DNA of 64,000 bases from Paenibacillus sp. BSR1-1 (GCF_030403775.1 NZ_JAQMWQ010000010.1:1-64000), one strand, 5' to 3'. Counted from the first letter of the stretch, positions 26,149-35,470 are shown. Made by a program: numbers and translations. The notes: a model not told the origin generated them from the letters alone.

Positions 26149-26673
26149 ATGGCATATAAAAATAATAAAATCCCGTTTGATGAAGATAATTATACACATA
26201 ATATAAACCGCAATAATGAACGAAAACTCGACCGACGAGGATTTATGAAGACCCTTGTCGGGGCTGCCGGCGTATTCGCCGTTTCCTCTCTACCTTGGGG
26301 AGCAATGGCGGCGAAGGAACTTGCAGGCTTAGGTGACAAAAAATATCCCAAGCATAAGATTACTGCGGTAAAATCCATCGCGATTGGCGATGCTGTTGAC
26401 TTTGCTTTCCCCGGTGAGCACGATAGCGCCATCTTAATAAGACTTTCAGAAAATAAATATGTTGCTTATCAAAATGCCTGTACTCATCTTCGATGTCCTG
26501 TTTTCTGGAAAAAAGACGAGGGAGAAATGCTTTGCCCGTGCCATCACGGGAAATTTGATGTAGAAACGGGTGCACCAATTGCCGGACCTCCAAGACGTCC
26601 ACTTCCAGAAATCCATGTGAAAGTTGAAAACGGTGCTGTTTATGCCGTGGGGGTGAAGCGTTATGAAGCGTAG
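26149..26673 (+). CDS. Tat-exported Rieske [2Fe-2S] protein
   Basis: A 174-residue protein. A twin-arginine motif RRGFMK (29-34) precedes a hydrophobic stretch, predicting Tat export as a folded, probably anchored, protein. The Rieske site is CTHLRC and CPCHHGKFD with ligands Cys111, His113, Cys129 and His132. AGGAGG lies upstream. It sits outside the membrane while the Mo subunit has no export signal, so it presumably contacts the membrane subunit on the quinol side. Rieske proteins are unusual partners for Nas/Nap-type enzymes. Confidence 0.88.
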   Translation: MAYKNNKIPFDEDNYTHNINRNNERKLDRRGFMKTLVGAAGVFAVSSLPWGAMAAKELAGLGDKKYPKHKITAVKSIAIGDAVDFAFPGEHDSAILIRLSENKYVAYQNACTHLRCPVFWKKDEGEMLCPCHHGKFDVETGAPIAGPPRRPLPEIHVKVENGAVYAVGVKRYEA

Positions 26674-26854
26674 TTACGTACCTGTTATTCTGCTTCTGGC
26701 CGTACTGATGCTAAACATTATTTTTACGCAATACATGGTACATCAATATTTTTATGAACATTATACAAACACGATTATTGCTGCAGTTATCAATGTGATT
26801 CTATTTCCAATAGCCTTCCTTATCTATAAAAAAGGTGTGAATGTCAATGACTAG
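26663..26854 (+). CDS. Small two-helix membrane protein
   Basis: A 63-residue protein with two hydrophobic helices and a short basic N-terminus. It overlaps the Rieske gene by 11 bases and the next gene by 8, so it is translationally coupled within the operon. I do not recognise the family; it may stabilise the membrane complex. Confidence 0.7.
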   Translation: MKRSYVPVILLLAVLMLNIIFTQYMVHQYFYEHYTNTIIAAVINVILFPIAFLIYKKGVNVND

Positions 26855-27158
26855 CGAAACCTATATCGATTTTTGTTTTATGCGGGCGGGAGCAGGCGGA
26901 TTTGCTGCAGAGATTGATAGTCTTTTAAAAACCACGTTTGCTAAAAAACGCTTAAATTGGTTTCTAGAAGAAAAAACAATCGATGGTGCTGAAATGGTCG
27001 TTGCTGAAATAAAAGGAATGAGCGATTGGATTTCTGAGGAAGAAACAATTCATTTCCTGGAGGAACATGCCGAAGATAAATTTTGGGAGTATCTGCAAGG
27101 CTACAAAATGTTCATTTATCCTGTAAAGAGAGGATGCAATAGCTGTGGAACTCATTAA
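26847..27158 (+). CDS. Hypothetical protein with C-terminal CxxC, Mo-enzyme operon
   Basis: A 103-residue acidic soluble protein ending in GCNSCGTH, a possible metal or redox site. ATG 26847 is favoured (9 bases after AAGGTG) over ATG 26841. It overlaps both neighbours, so it belongs to the operon. The family is unknown; a maturation or chaperone role for the Mo enzyme is possible by position only. Confidence 0.65.
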   Translation: MTSETYIDFCFMRAGAGGFAAEIDSLLKTTFAKKRLNWFLEEKTIDGAEMVVAEIKGMSDWISEEETIHFLEEHAEDKFWEYLQGYKMFIYPVKRGCNSCGTH

Positions 27159-27423
27159 ATTAGAAGATGTAGAGCGGTTTGTCGGTGTGCCGGTTGAAAT
27201 TGCAATCCAAGATGAAGAGGGCGGAGAACGGGCCCCCTCGGTTAAGAAAACAGTAAAAAAAGTTCAATATTGTCCGGATCGTACTCATATCCGTTTTTAT
27301 TTTGATGACTTTTATTTTCTAGCCGCACCGCTTACGAGCCGAGTAAGTCAATCAGAAAATCGGTGGGAAGCGTTTGATCCAGATAGCGGCTTAACTTATT
27401 CAGTAAGAAAGGTTCAGGTCTAA
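27145..27423 (+). CDS. Hypothetical protein, last gene of the Mo-enzyme operon
   Basis: A 92-residue soluble protein starting with GTG inside the preceding gene. The sequence (VQYCPDRTHIRFYFDDFYFLAAPL in the middle) suggests a small beta barrel. No family recognised. An imperfect GGCGG/CCGCC pairing with a T-run around 27434-27540 may end the operon. Confidence 0.6.
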   Translation: MELIKLEDVERFVGVPVEIAIQDEEGGERAPSVKKTVKKVQYCPDRTHIRFYFDDFYFLAAPLTSRVSQSENRWEAFDPDSGLTYSVRKVQV

Positions 27424-27591
27424 AAGGAAAAGGGGCGGAGCGTCGCAAATATTTTTTGACTTAACCAGCAAGATCTTAGAAACATATTTGGCCCTATTAT
27501 TGGATTAGTTCAGTTTAGCTCTGCTCACACCGCCTTTTTATTAATGTATTAGGATGGTTTCTAGCAGGCAAGGCAAAGGGAGGGGAGTAAA

Positions 27592-28245
27592 ATGGATTTA
27601 ATAAGTTCAAAGCAGCAAATTAGCTCATACATTATTGATTCACAAGAGGAAGAAATAAAAAGGATTGCTCTTGAGCTTCACGAAGGGGTCGGACAAAACC
27701 TGTATAGCATATTAACAGGCTTGCAATTTGTTGAAACAGGCATAAAAGAGCCGCATATGAAAAATCACCTTCGCGAAATGTCCTTGTTGATCGAAAAGAC
27801 AATCCAAGAAATTAGGCTGCTTTCCGTTGAATTACATCCGCCTGCCCTAACAACACTTGGTTTACTTCCTGCAGTGAAAAACTATATTAAGTTATATACC
27901 TCTACCTTTGGTATTCTAGTTGATTTAGAATCAGATGGTGATGAAAGGCCGATTCCAGAAAGAAAGAGGATTGCAGTATTTCGGGTATGCCAAGAAGCAC
28001 TTGTAAATATTGCGAAGTATGCAGATACCTCTGAGGTAAAAATGAATTTTTATTGGAATGAGAATGAGTTAAAGATTAACATTCATGATTTCGGCAAAGG
28101 ATTTCAACCAGTAGAACCGAAGGATCATACCTCTTCATCAGGTCTTGCGGCGATGAAAGAAAGGATGTATCTGACTGGCGGAGAGTTTACGATTTCCTCT
28201 AAAATAGGAGAAGGTACATCTATACAAATTTCTCTTCCATTTTAA
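27592..28245 (+). CDS. Sensor-less histidine kinase, NreB-like
   Basis: A 217-residue HisKA_3/HATPase kinase with phospho-acceptor His30 in ALELHEGVGQNLYS, and HATPase motifs CQEALVNIAKYA and DFGKGF. It has no PAS, GAF or membrane domain, so its signal must come from a partner, most likely the GAF protein at 28939. GGGAGGGG precedes the ATG. It forms a regulatory set with the next three genes directly behind the Mo-enzyme operon. Confidence 0.82.
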   Translation: MDLISSKQQISSYIIDSQEEEIKRIALELHEGVGQNLYSILTGLQFVETGIKEPHMKNHLREMSLLIEKTIQEIRLLSVELHPPALTTLGLLPAVKNYIKLYTSTFGILVDLESDGDERPIPERKRIAVFRVCQEALVNIAKYADTSEVKMNFYWNENELKINIHDFGKGFQPVEPKDHTSSSGLAAMKERMYLTGGEFTISSKIGEGTSIQISLPF

Positions 28246-28269
28246 TTAGTCTCTAAAGGGGAGCTTATT

Positions 28270-28923
28270 TTGATAAAAATTCTGTTGGTTGATGATCATG
28301 CTGTTGTGAGAAGCGGTTTAAAAATGCTGTTAAATACAAATCCCGAAATAGAGGTAGTCGGTGAGGCATCCGAAGGTAATGAAGGAATCAAAAAAGCACA
28401 AAAACTTAAGCCTAATGTTGTTGTGATGGACTTAAGCATGCCCCATGGTAAGGATGGACTGACAGCTACTACTGAATTAAAAAAACTCATGCCAGAAGTA
28501 AATATATTGATTTTGACAATGCATGATGATGAAGAATACTTGTTTCGTGCCATTCAAGGCGGAGCAGCCGGGTGTATTTTAAAAAGCGCTCCCCATGATG
28601 AATTAATGTCAGCCATTGAGTCTGTTGCAAAAGGAGATGCCTATCTTCATCCTTCGGCCCAAAAGCGATTAATGGAAGAATACTTAGCTGGTGTGAAACA
28701 TGATGGCAATGACACATACAATCTCTTATCTGAACGTGAAAAAGAAGTGTTAACCCTAATCGCTAAAGGATATTCGAACAAGGAAATTGCCGAGCAGCTT
28801 GTCATTAGTGTCAAAACGGTTGAAACCCATAAAGGAAACTTAATGGAAAAATTGCAAATGAAAACCCGGCCTGAGTTGGTTGAATATGCCGTTAAAAAGG
28901 GGTTATTAGGTTATGGTATTTAA
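28270..28923 (+). CDS. NarL/LuxR-type response regulator, NreC-like
   Basis: A 217-residue regulator: receiver domain with Asp54 in VVMDLSMP and a C-terminal LuxR HTH (LSEREKEVLTLIAKGYSNKEIAEQL in parts, VKTVETHKGNLMEKL). TTG start, preceded by AAAGGGGAG. It is the only regulator in the set and probably serves both kinases. NreC identity is inferred from its neighbours. Confidence 0.85.
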   Translation: MIKILLVDDHAVVRSGLKMLLNTNPEIEVVGEASEGNEGIKKAQKLKPNVVVMDLSMPHGKDGLTATTELKKLMPEVNILILTMHDDEEYLFRAIQGGAAGCILKSAPHDELMSAIESVAKGDAYLHPSAQKRLMEEYLAGVKHDGNDTYNLLSEREKEVLTLIAKGYSNKEIAEQLVISVKTVETHKGNLMEKLQMKTRPELVEYAVKKGLLGYGI

Positions 28924-28938
28924 GGAGAATCATAAGGG

Positions 28939-29391
28939 ATGACAGAGTTAAATGAACACCCAGCTGTAATTGAGATTTGCAACCAACTAAAAACTTTAGT
29001 CAGCTGTGATTTTGTTGGGCTTGCCCTCCAAAATGTTTCCGGCCCTGATGTCAGATGGCATTATGCAGCTGGCAATTTAAATGATAAATATAAAAGAATA
29101 ACGGTCCGATTCGGGAAAGGGGTTGCCGGAAAAATCATTTCAAGCGGGAGTCCGATGATCCTGGAAAATTTCCCAAATGAAATCATTGGAAAAGTGACTG
29201 ATCATCCTATTATGCTGGCTGAAAATCTCATTTCCTCCTATGCCGTTCCTTTATTTTTTAATGGTGTTCCGAAAGGTGTTTTGCTTGTTGGGAAAAGGGA
29301 AGCCTACACATTTACCGAAACCGAGCAGAAGTTGGTAGATGAATCTGCCCATACCCTGGAACACCTATTAAAAGCTCATATTATTCTTTGA
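28939..29391 (+). CDS. GAF-domain protein, NreA-like
   Basis: A 150-residue single GAF domain (FVGLALQNVSG, GKGVAGKIISSGSPMI, SYAVPLFFNGVPKGVLLVGKR in part). Stand-alone GAF proteins beside NreB/NreC bind nitrate and restrain the kinase in staphylococci. Size and place match. Ligand residues were not checked. Confidence 0.72.
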   Translation: MTELNEHPAVIEICNQLKTLVSCDFVGLALQNVSGPDVRWHYAAGNLNDKYKRITVRFGKGVAGKIISSGSPMILENFPNEIIGKVTDHPIMLAENLISSYAVPLFFNGVPKGVLLVGKREAYTFTETEQKLVDESAHTLEHLLKAHIIL

Positions 29392-29406
29392 TGCAGGGGG
29401 TTGGAA

Positions 29407-30426
29407 ATGGAAAGAGAATTTCAGCTGACGAAAAATGAACTGATGGACTATAAATTTGCCTTGGATGCATCTTCGATTGTAGCGATTACGGATTCACGGG
29501 GCATTATTACATATGTAAATGACCAATTTTGTTATATTTCTAGATACACTCGGGAAGAGCTGCTGGGACAAGACCATCGGATTATTAATTCTGGTTATCA
29601 TTCCAAGGCCTTTTTTAAAGAAATGTGGAGAACAATTGGTAATGGAATGGTTTGGAAGGGAGAGATACGTAATAAGGCGAAGGATGGAACATTCTATTGG
29701 ATGGATACCACGATTGTTCCTTTTTTAAACGAAAAGAATAAGCCTTATCAATACTTATCGATTCGCTATGAAATTACCGAGAGAAAACGTGTAGAGCAGG
29801 AATTACAAAGAATGATGACCACGATCATCGATGTTCAAGAAGAAGAAAGAAAGCGATTATCACGAAATTTACATGATGGAATCGGACAAAATCTATACAG
29901 TCATTTAATTACGATTAATCGTTTGCTTTCCGAAATGGATCATCCGCTGCTGGATCAAATGCAAACAGAAGCGACCCAATTAATTGAAGAAATTCGAGAG
30001 ATTTCATGGGAACTTCGCCCATCTGTTTTAGATGACCTAGGGTTAGTACCGGCCATTCGTTCTTTTTTATCCCGTTTTTCAGACCATTATAATATTGATG
30101 TATTTTTTGAATGCGTATTACACCGCAGGCTTACCATTAACATTGAGTTGACTATTTATCGCATTATTCAGGAGGCGTTAACAAATGTCCGAAAATATGC
30201 GGATGTTGACAATGCTAAAGTCACCGTAAGAGAAATGGACGATATTGTCAGGGTGATGATTGAAGATATGGGGAAAGGCTTTGACTTAAAAAAGCAGTCG
30301 CCAGGCGTCGGCTTGTTCAGCATGGATGAACGAGCACGGTCCGTTGGCGGTGAACTTTCAATTAATACTGCCCCGGGCGCAGGAACCAAAATTATTTTAG
30401 AAATTCCAGTTTCAATAAAAGAATAA
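29407..30426 (+). CDS. PAS-domain histidine kinase, NreB/NarX-like
   Basis: A 339-residue cytosolic kinase. A PAS domain with PAC extension spans about residues 15-125 (ITDSRGIITYVNDQF), followed by HisKA_3 with His156 in SRNLHDGIGQNLYS and HATPase motifs. Unlike true NreB, its PAS has a single Cys, so the four-Cys oxygen-sensing cluster is absent. ATG 29407 follows GGGGG by 6 bases; a TTG at 29401 is less likely. Two kinases thus share one regulator. Confidence 0.82.
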   Translation: MEREFQLTKNELMDYKFALDASSIVAITDSRGIITYVNDQFCYISRYTREELLGQDHRIINSGYHSKAFFKEMWRTIGNGMVWKGEIRNKAKDGTFYWMDTTIVPFLNEKNKPYQYLSIRYEITERKRVEQELQRMMTTIIDVQEEERKRLSRNLHDGIGQNLYSHLITINRLLSEMDHPLLDQMQTEATQLIEEIREISWELRPSVLDDLGLVPAIRSFLSRFSDHYNIDVFFECVLHRRLTINIELTIYRIIQEALTNVRKYADVDNAKVTVREMDDIVRVMIEDMGKGFDLKKQSPGVGLFSMDERARSVGGELSINTAPGAGTKIILEIPVSIKE

Positions 30427-30456
30427 GAAAAGAGGGTGCCTGCACCCTCTTTTCTT
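30425..30456. terminator. Bidirectional terminator between kinase and GlnRS genes
   Basis: AAGAAAAGAGGGTGC and GCACCCTCTTTTCTT form a perfect 15-bp inverted repeat with a two-base loop. Confidence 0.92.
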
Positions 30457-32110
30457 ATATTTTAAATGAACTTTTCAAGGAAACAATCCGGTTAAAGACG
30501 AGTTTATCTACTGTGGTGTCTTTTGGATCGACATTAAAGTAACCGTGTCTAAAGAATTGGAACTTATCGTGCGGTCTGCATTCCTTCATATTTGGCTCAA
30601 CAAAACCTTGGTGTACCTCAAGTGAATTGGAATTGACATGATCTAGGAATGTTTTTCCTTCTTCGCCTTCATTCTCGGATTCATCCATAATAAGCGGTTC
30701 ATATAAGCGGAATTCAGCAGGAACGGCATGAGTTGCTTCCACCCAGTGGATTGTTCCCTTTACTTTCCTGCCTGTAAAGCCTGTACCGCTTTTCGTTTGC
30801 TGGTCATAGGTACAGCGAATTTCAATAACCTTACCACTTGCATCCTTAATGACTTCCTCGCATTTAATGAAATACGCATGTTTGAGGCGGACTTCGTTAC
30901 CTGGGAACAGCCGGAAATACTTCTTTGGCGGGTCTTCCATAAAATCGTCTCGCTCGATGTAAATTTCACGTGAGAATGGGATTTTTCTCATGCCCATTTC
31001 TGGAACCTCAGGATTGATTTCCGCATCAAGCAATTCAATTTGTCCTTCAGGATAATTTGTAATGACTACCTTTAATGGATCAATTATGCCCATTGTACGA
31101 GGCGCTTTTAATTTCAAATCCTCCCGGACAAAATGCTCGAGCATTTGAACATCGACCATAGAGTTGTTTTTTGAAATGGCAGTTTCACGAACAAATTCAC
31201 GAATGGATTCGGGAGTAAAACCTTTTCTTCTCATTCCAGAAATGGTTGGCATGCGGGGATCATCCCAGCCATCTACAAACCCTTCATCGACAAGCTGCTT
31301 GAGCTTACGCTTACTCATAACCGTATTCGTAATATTTAAGCGGCCAAATTCGATTTGCTGCGGCGTGTTCTCCATTTCACATTGTTCGACAACCCAATTA
31401 TAAAGCGGACGCTGATCTTCGAATTCAATTGTACAGATCGAGTGAGTTACTCCTTCAATGGCATCCTCAAGCGGATGGGCAAAGGCATACATCGGATAAA
31501 TGCACCATTTATCGCCTGTGTTATGGTGTGTAGCATGTGCGATTCGGTAAATGACAGGGTCACGCAAATTAATATTTGGAGAAGACATATTGATTTTGGC
31601 CCGCAGTACTTTTTGACCATTTTCAAATTCACCGTTTCGCATCCGCTCAAATAAATCAAGGTTTTCTTCAATTGAACGATCGCGATAAGGGCTGTTCTTT
31701 CCGGGCTCTGTTAATGTACCGCGGTACTCGCGAATTTCGTCAGCGGAAAGATCATCTACATAGGCTAAGCCTTTATTGATGAGAAGAACGGCCCGCTTGT
31801 ACATTTCCTCGAAATAATCAGACGCAAATAATAAGTCATCCCAGTCGAAGCCCAGCCATTTGACATCCTCTTTAATGGAATTGACGAACTCGATATCTTC
31901 TTTTAATGGATTTGTGTCATCGAATCGTAAATTGGTTTTACCGTTAAAATCATCTGCTAAGCCAAAATTAATGAAGATCGATTTCGCATGCCCAATATGT
32001 AGATATCCATTTGGCTCTGGCGGGAAACGAGTAACGATTTTGTTGTGTTTACCTGATTCCAAATCTTTTATCATAATATCTTTTATAAAATTTGATGTTT
32101 GATTGTCCAC
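30455..32110 (-). CDS. glnS: Glutaminyl-tRNA synthetase
   Basis: A class I synthetase of 551 residues, the same length as E. coli Gln[20 protein letters not shown] holds the HIGH motif (38-41); [11 protein letters not shown] holds the KMSKS counterpart; the C-terminal anticodon-binding beta barrels follow. There is no YqeY fusion. GTG 32110 lies 9 bases after AGAGG; the TTG at 32119 abuts it. Most Bacillales make Gln-tRNA with GatCAB instead, so this gene is probably acquired. Confidence 0.93.
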   Translation of the reverse strand: MDNQTSNFIKDIMIKDLESGKHNKIVTRFPPEPNGYLHIGHAKSIFINFGLADDFNGKTNLRFDDTNPLKEDIEFVNSIKEDVKWLGFDWDDLLFASDYFEEMYKRAVLLINKGLAYVDDLSADEIREYRGTLTEPGKNSPYRDRSIEENLDLFERMRNGEFENGQKVLRAKINMSSPNINLRDPVIYRIAHATHHNTGDKWCIYPMYAFAHPLEDAIEGVTHSICTIEFEDQRPLYNWVVEQCEMENTPQQIEFGRLNITNTVMSKRKLKQLVDEGFVDGWDDPRMPTISGMRRKGFTPESIREFVRETAISKNNSMVDVQMLEHFVREDLKLKAPRTMGIIDPLKVVITNYPEGQIELLDAEINPEVPEMGMRKIPFSREIYIERDDFMEDPPKKYFRLFPGNEVRLKHAYFIKCEEVIKDASGKVIEIRCTYDQQTKSGTGFTGRKVKGTIHWVEATHAVPAEFRLYEPLIMDESENEGEEGKTFLDHVNSNSLEVHQGFVEPNMKECRPHDKFQFFRHGYFNVDPKDTTVDKLVFNRIVSLKSSFKI

Positions 32111-32295
32111 CCATTTCAACCTCTTTCATCTTATCTATTAATTATAAATACCATAAATATTGATAATTTTCCATTGTTCCCATCAATTCATGAACAAAAC
32201 ATCCTGATTTGGAGTTTTTTTAGTTCAAAATGGAAAGCAGGAGAAAAAAAGGCTAAAATGGTGTTTTATAAGTAATCAACAGAAGGAGTCAAAAA

Positions 32296-33282
32296 ATGAT
32301 TAATTTTGGAACAGTCGGAACTGGATGGATTACAGAAGCCTTTATTCAGGCAGCGAAGCTAAGCGGTCAAATGCAGTTAGCCGGAGTCCTTTCCAGGACA
32401 GTAGAAAAAGCGAAAGAATTTGCTGATACATATCATGCACCAAAATATTTTACAGATTTAGAAGAAATGGCGAAAAGTGAGGAAATAGAGGCTGTTTATA
32501 TCGCTTCACCAAATTCTGTTCATTTCGAACAGACACTTGTTTTTTTGAAAAATAAAAAGCATGTCATTTGTGAAAAACCGATTTTTTCAAACTCGGCTGA
32601 GATTGAAGAAGCTTACCGGGTTGCTGAGGAGAATGGTGTGTATTTATTTGAGGCAATCCGCAATATGCATACGCCGAATTTTCAAATCCTAAAAGATAAC
32701 CTTCATCTAGCTGGACCATTAAGAAGCACCGTATTGCCCTATATCAAATACTCTTCTCGGTATGATTTGTTTCTCCAGGGTGAGGAGCCAAATATATTTT
32801 CTGCAAAATTCTCTGGAGGTGCTCTCGTTGATTTAGGGGTCTATCCACTTTATTTAGCAGTGGGGCTTTTTGGGGAACCAGAATCTGTCACGTATCACCC
32901 AGTTCTATTAAGGAGCGGTGTAGATGGAAGCGGCACGCTTATCTTAAAGTACGATGACTTTGTTTGTACGATTCTGTGTTCAAAAATTTCCGATTCCGTT
33001 CTACCTTGTGAAATTCATGGAGAAAAAGGAACGTTTATCCTCGAAGACACTGCCCCTATTTCAGAAATAAAATTCATTGATAGTCACTCGAAAGAAAGTC
33101 AAATCCTGAGTGTCAAGCAAGAGGAACATAATATGGTTTATGAATGTAGTAATATCGCTAAGATAATCAGAACAAATAATGTAACAGAATATGAGAAGTT
33201 TAAAAAATGGAGCAAAATAGTTCTTCGCATAACAGAAGAGGCCCGAAAACAAAATAATATTATTTTTGCTTCAGAAAAATAA
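32296..33282 (+). CDS. Gfo/Idh/MocA family oxidoreductase
   Basis: A 328-residue NAD(P)-dependent dehydrogenase with Rossmann start FGTVGTGWITEAF, the EKP motif (VICEKPIFS, about residues 93-101) and the second-domain GGALVDLGVYPL. AGAAGGAG precedes ATG. It is monocistronic and not linked to a sugar cluster, so the substrate is unknown. Confidence 0.88.
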   Translation: MINFGTVGTGWITEAFIQAAKLSGQMQLAGVLSRTVEKAKEFADTYHAPKYFTDLEEMAKSEEIEAVYIASPNSVHFEQTLVFLKNKKHVICEKPIFSNSAEIEEAYRVAEENGVYLFEAIRNMHTPNFQILKDNLHLAGPLRSTVLPYIKYSSRYDLFLQGEEPNIFSAKFSGGALVDLGVYPLYLAVGLFGEPESVTYHPVLLRSGVDGSGTLILKYDDFVCTILCSKISDSVLPCEIHGEKGTFILEDTAPISEIKFIDSHSKESQILSVKQEEHNMVYECSNIAKIIRTNNVTEYEKFKKWSKIVLRITEEARKQNNIIFASEK

Positions 33283-33285
33283 AAA

Positions 33286-33316
33286 GTGCCAGAGGAGAAC
33301 GTCATCCTCTGGCTAT
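33286..33316 (+). terminator. Hairpin behind the oxidoreductase gene
   Basis: GCCAGAGGA and TCCTCTGGC arms around an 8-base loop; only a weak T-run follows, so termination may be partial. Confidence 0.6.
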
Positions 33317-33510
33317 TAAGTTTAAGCAGCTTTTTCTAATTTGATTTCCCCTTCTTAATTATATTAATGGACGCTTTCATCTAAAAGTTTTTGACAAAAT
33401 TTAGATGGCAATGTGACATCTTTATGAAATGAATCTAAGCGATGATTTATATCACATACCCTGTTTTTCCAGTTTCTTATAGTAAAAGTATTAGGAATGG
33501 AGGAATGGTG

Positions 33511-34527
33511 ATGAAATCAAAAGCTTGTTATAAGAAACAACTGAAGCGGAAGCCTGTTCAAATTACTAGATATGCCGTTCAGGCTGTGTTTCTTTTGTTT
33601 TTACTATATGTAGGTCTTACTTTCTATCAATTTTATATGCACTTTGAGACGCTTGGAAAAACCCCTTTTGTGGAAAGACCATCGGCTGTTGAGGGATTTC
33701 TTCCAATCAGTGCGCTAGTTGCCTTAAAGGTATGGTTGACGAGCGGGGAGTTTGATCAAATCCATCCGGCCGGTCTCGTTTTATTTGCTTTCTTTGTTGG
33801 TACAGGAATTATTTTTCGAAAATCCTTTTGCAGCTGGATTTGCCCTGTGGGAACGGTCAGTGAAGGGACTGCCTGGCTCGGTAAAAAGATTTTTAAGAGG
33901 AATTTCGAAATGCCAACGTGGCTCGTTTGGCTGTTAACTCCCCTAAAGTATTTATTACTCTTATTCTTTATAAATATGATTATTTCAATGCCAATCTACA
34001 GCGCCAAGGCATTTTTAAATGATCCTTATAATAAAATTTCTGATGTGAAAATGCTTTTGTTTTTCTTGAATATCAGCGGATTCGCTTTAAAATTTATTAT
34101 TGTTATCTTTATCTTATCGCTGTTCTTCAAGAACTTCTGGTGCCGGTTTCTTTGTCCATACGGTGCGATGATTGGGCTAGGCAGCATCCTTAGAATCACC
34201 AAAATCCGTAGAAATGAAGATACCTGTACAAACTGCGAAATGTGTACAAAGGTTTGCCCTCAGCGTTTAAAGGTTCATAAGGTTAAAACAGTTAATTCTC
34301 TTAATTGTACAGCCTGCATGTCCTGTGTGGAGGCCTGTCCAATCAAAGATACATTGAATATGACGGTAGTGAATAAAAAAGTTAACAAATGGTTCGTGCC
34401 GGTTGGCTTCTTCGCTCTCTTTATCTTGATTGTCGGAATTGCCAAAATGACAGGGCACTGGGAAACAATCATTTCCTATAATGAATGGAAACAATTAATA
34501 CCTGAAGCAAATTATGTTGGCCATTAA
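33511..34527 (+). CDS. NapH/MauN-type membrane ferredoxin
   Basis: A 338-residue membrane protein with about five helices. Two membrane-interface CxxxCP sites (CSWICPVG, CRFLCPYG) and two C-terminal [4Fe-4S] motifs (CTNCEMCTKVCPQ, CTACMSCVEACPI) are the NapH layout. Such proteins pass electrons from quinol to reductases, here perhaps the Mo-enzyme cluster 6 kb away. ATG 33511 follows GGAGG by 7 bases. Confidence 0.85.
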   Translation: MKSKACYKKQLKRKPVQITRYAVQAVFLLFLLYVGLTFYQFYMHFETLGKTPFVERPSAVEGFLPISALVALKVWLTSGEFDQIHPAGLVLFAFFVGTGIIFRKSFCSWICPVGTVSEGTAWLGKKIFKRNFEMPTWLVWLLTPLKYLLLLFFINMIISMPIYSAKAFLNDPYNKISDVKMLLFFLNISGFALKFIIVIFILSLFFKNFWCRFLCPYGAMIGLGSILRITKIRRNEDTCTNCEMCTKVCPQRLKVHKVKTVNSLNCTACMSCVEACPIKDTLNMTVVNKKVNKWFVPVGFFALFILIVGIAKMTGHWETIISYNEWKQLIPEANYVGH

Positions 34528-34532
34528 GAATT

Positions 34533-34562
34533 AGGCAGCTGATTTTGAAGGCTGCTTTTTCT
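34533..34562 (+). terminator. Terminator of the NapH-like gene
   Basis: GGCAGC and GCTGC arms enclose an 11-base loop and are followed by TTTTT. Confidence 0.75.
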
Positions 34563-34638
34563 TTTAAAAAAGGCTATTTTCGCAATGAATTGTTGTTTTT
34601 CGCATAAGTTCATCAACCCGTAAAACATGATTCCTCGT

Positions 34639-34734
34639 GGCATCTTTTCGTAAGAACATTTGCGGAAATTGCCTAGAAACTTTGTAAATAACTCTTAAAA
34701 AGTTCTAAAAGCAACAAAGGTTACGAAAAGAGCC
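34639..34734. repeat. Inverted-repeat-bounded intergenic element
   Basis: GGCATCTTTTCGTAA (34639-34653) and TTACGAAAAGAGCC (34721-34734) are inverted copies with one inserted base, enclosing about 67 bases with no frame. It looks like a small palindromic repeat. Whether it recurs elsewhere in the genome cannot be seen here. Confidence 0.5.
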
Positions 34735-34780
34735 TTAAAAAAGAATCTTGTGAAACGAATTAATATCTTTTAATATTTAA

Positions 34781-34801
34781 ATTATACGTTTTCGTACGAA
34801 A
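34781..34801. promoter_or_regulatory. Putative autoregulatory operator before the TetR gene
   Basis: On the minus strand this reads TACGAAAACGTAT, matching TACGAATACGTAT of the operators at 35471 and 36184 in 12 of 13 positions. It overlaps a perfect palindrome TTTCGTACGAAA (34790-34801). Its position 20 bases before the tetR start suits autorepression. Confidence 0.6.
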
Positions 34802-34820
34802 GAGATTGGACTGATGAACA

Positions 34821-35423
34821 ATGCTATTTGTTGAGGAAATGCCAAAAGAGGCAAAAGATAAAATCCTTTATGCCGGTCTATCATTATTCACAAGCTCCGG
34901 TTTTAAAAATACCTCTGTCCTAGATATAGTCGAGATGGCAAGGGTATCTAAAACAACCTTTTATCAACACTTCACCAGTAAAGAGAATTTGATGGCCGGA
35001 CTTTTTGAGGTACTATTCTCAGAAATTATAAGTGAGGTTAAACAAGCGAGTGAACAAGAAAATCGCTATGCTTATAAAGCCTATTTTGGAATTCGGCGTT
35101 ATATCGAAATTTGCTTTTCGGATGTTAAAGTTGCAGGCTTAATGCTCGTGGAATCAGTCGGTGTATCCCAAGAAGTTGAAAAAGTAAGGAGCGATGCGCA
35201 CCGACGCTTTGCCCAGCTTATTTTTACGACAGTTCAAGGACTGCTGCCCTCAACTGTTTCAGAGATTGAAATGCAGCTCGTTTCGCAGGCGATGGTTGGA
35301 GCTATAAATGAAGTAGTTGTCCAGAACTATAATGTAGATGGAGGAACACGAGTCAGTTATGATGACCTCGCCCGCCTCCTTAACCGAATTGTAATTAGTG
35401 CATTCGTTAATCTTGCCAATTAA
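34821..35423 (+). CDS. TetR/AcrR family transcriptional regulator
   Basis: A 200-residue repressor with the N-terminal HTH visible as ILYAGLSLFTSSGFKNTS and VSKTTFYQHFTSKENL (about residues 13-60). The C-terminal ligand domain is not recognisable. It precedes two SCP2 genes and an acyl-CoA ligase and shares operator-like palindromes with both SCP2 genes, so it probably controls this lipid-related set and senses an acyl-CoA or lipid. ATG 34839 is an alternative start but too close to its GAGGAA. Confidence 0.88.
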   Translation: MLFVEEMPKEAKDKILYAGLSLFTSSGFKNTSVLDIVEMARVSKTTFYQHFTSKENLMAGLFEVLFSEIISEVKQASEQENRYAYKAYFGIRRYIEICFSDVKVAGLMLVESVGVSQEVEKVRSDAHRRFAQLIFTTVQGLLPSTVSEIEMQLVSQAMVGAINEVVVQNYNVDGGTRVSYDDLARLLNRIVISAFVNLAN

Positions 35424-35470
35424 CGGATGCTTTTTTTTTTCAAAAAAGTTCAAAGAATCTTCACTGTATA

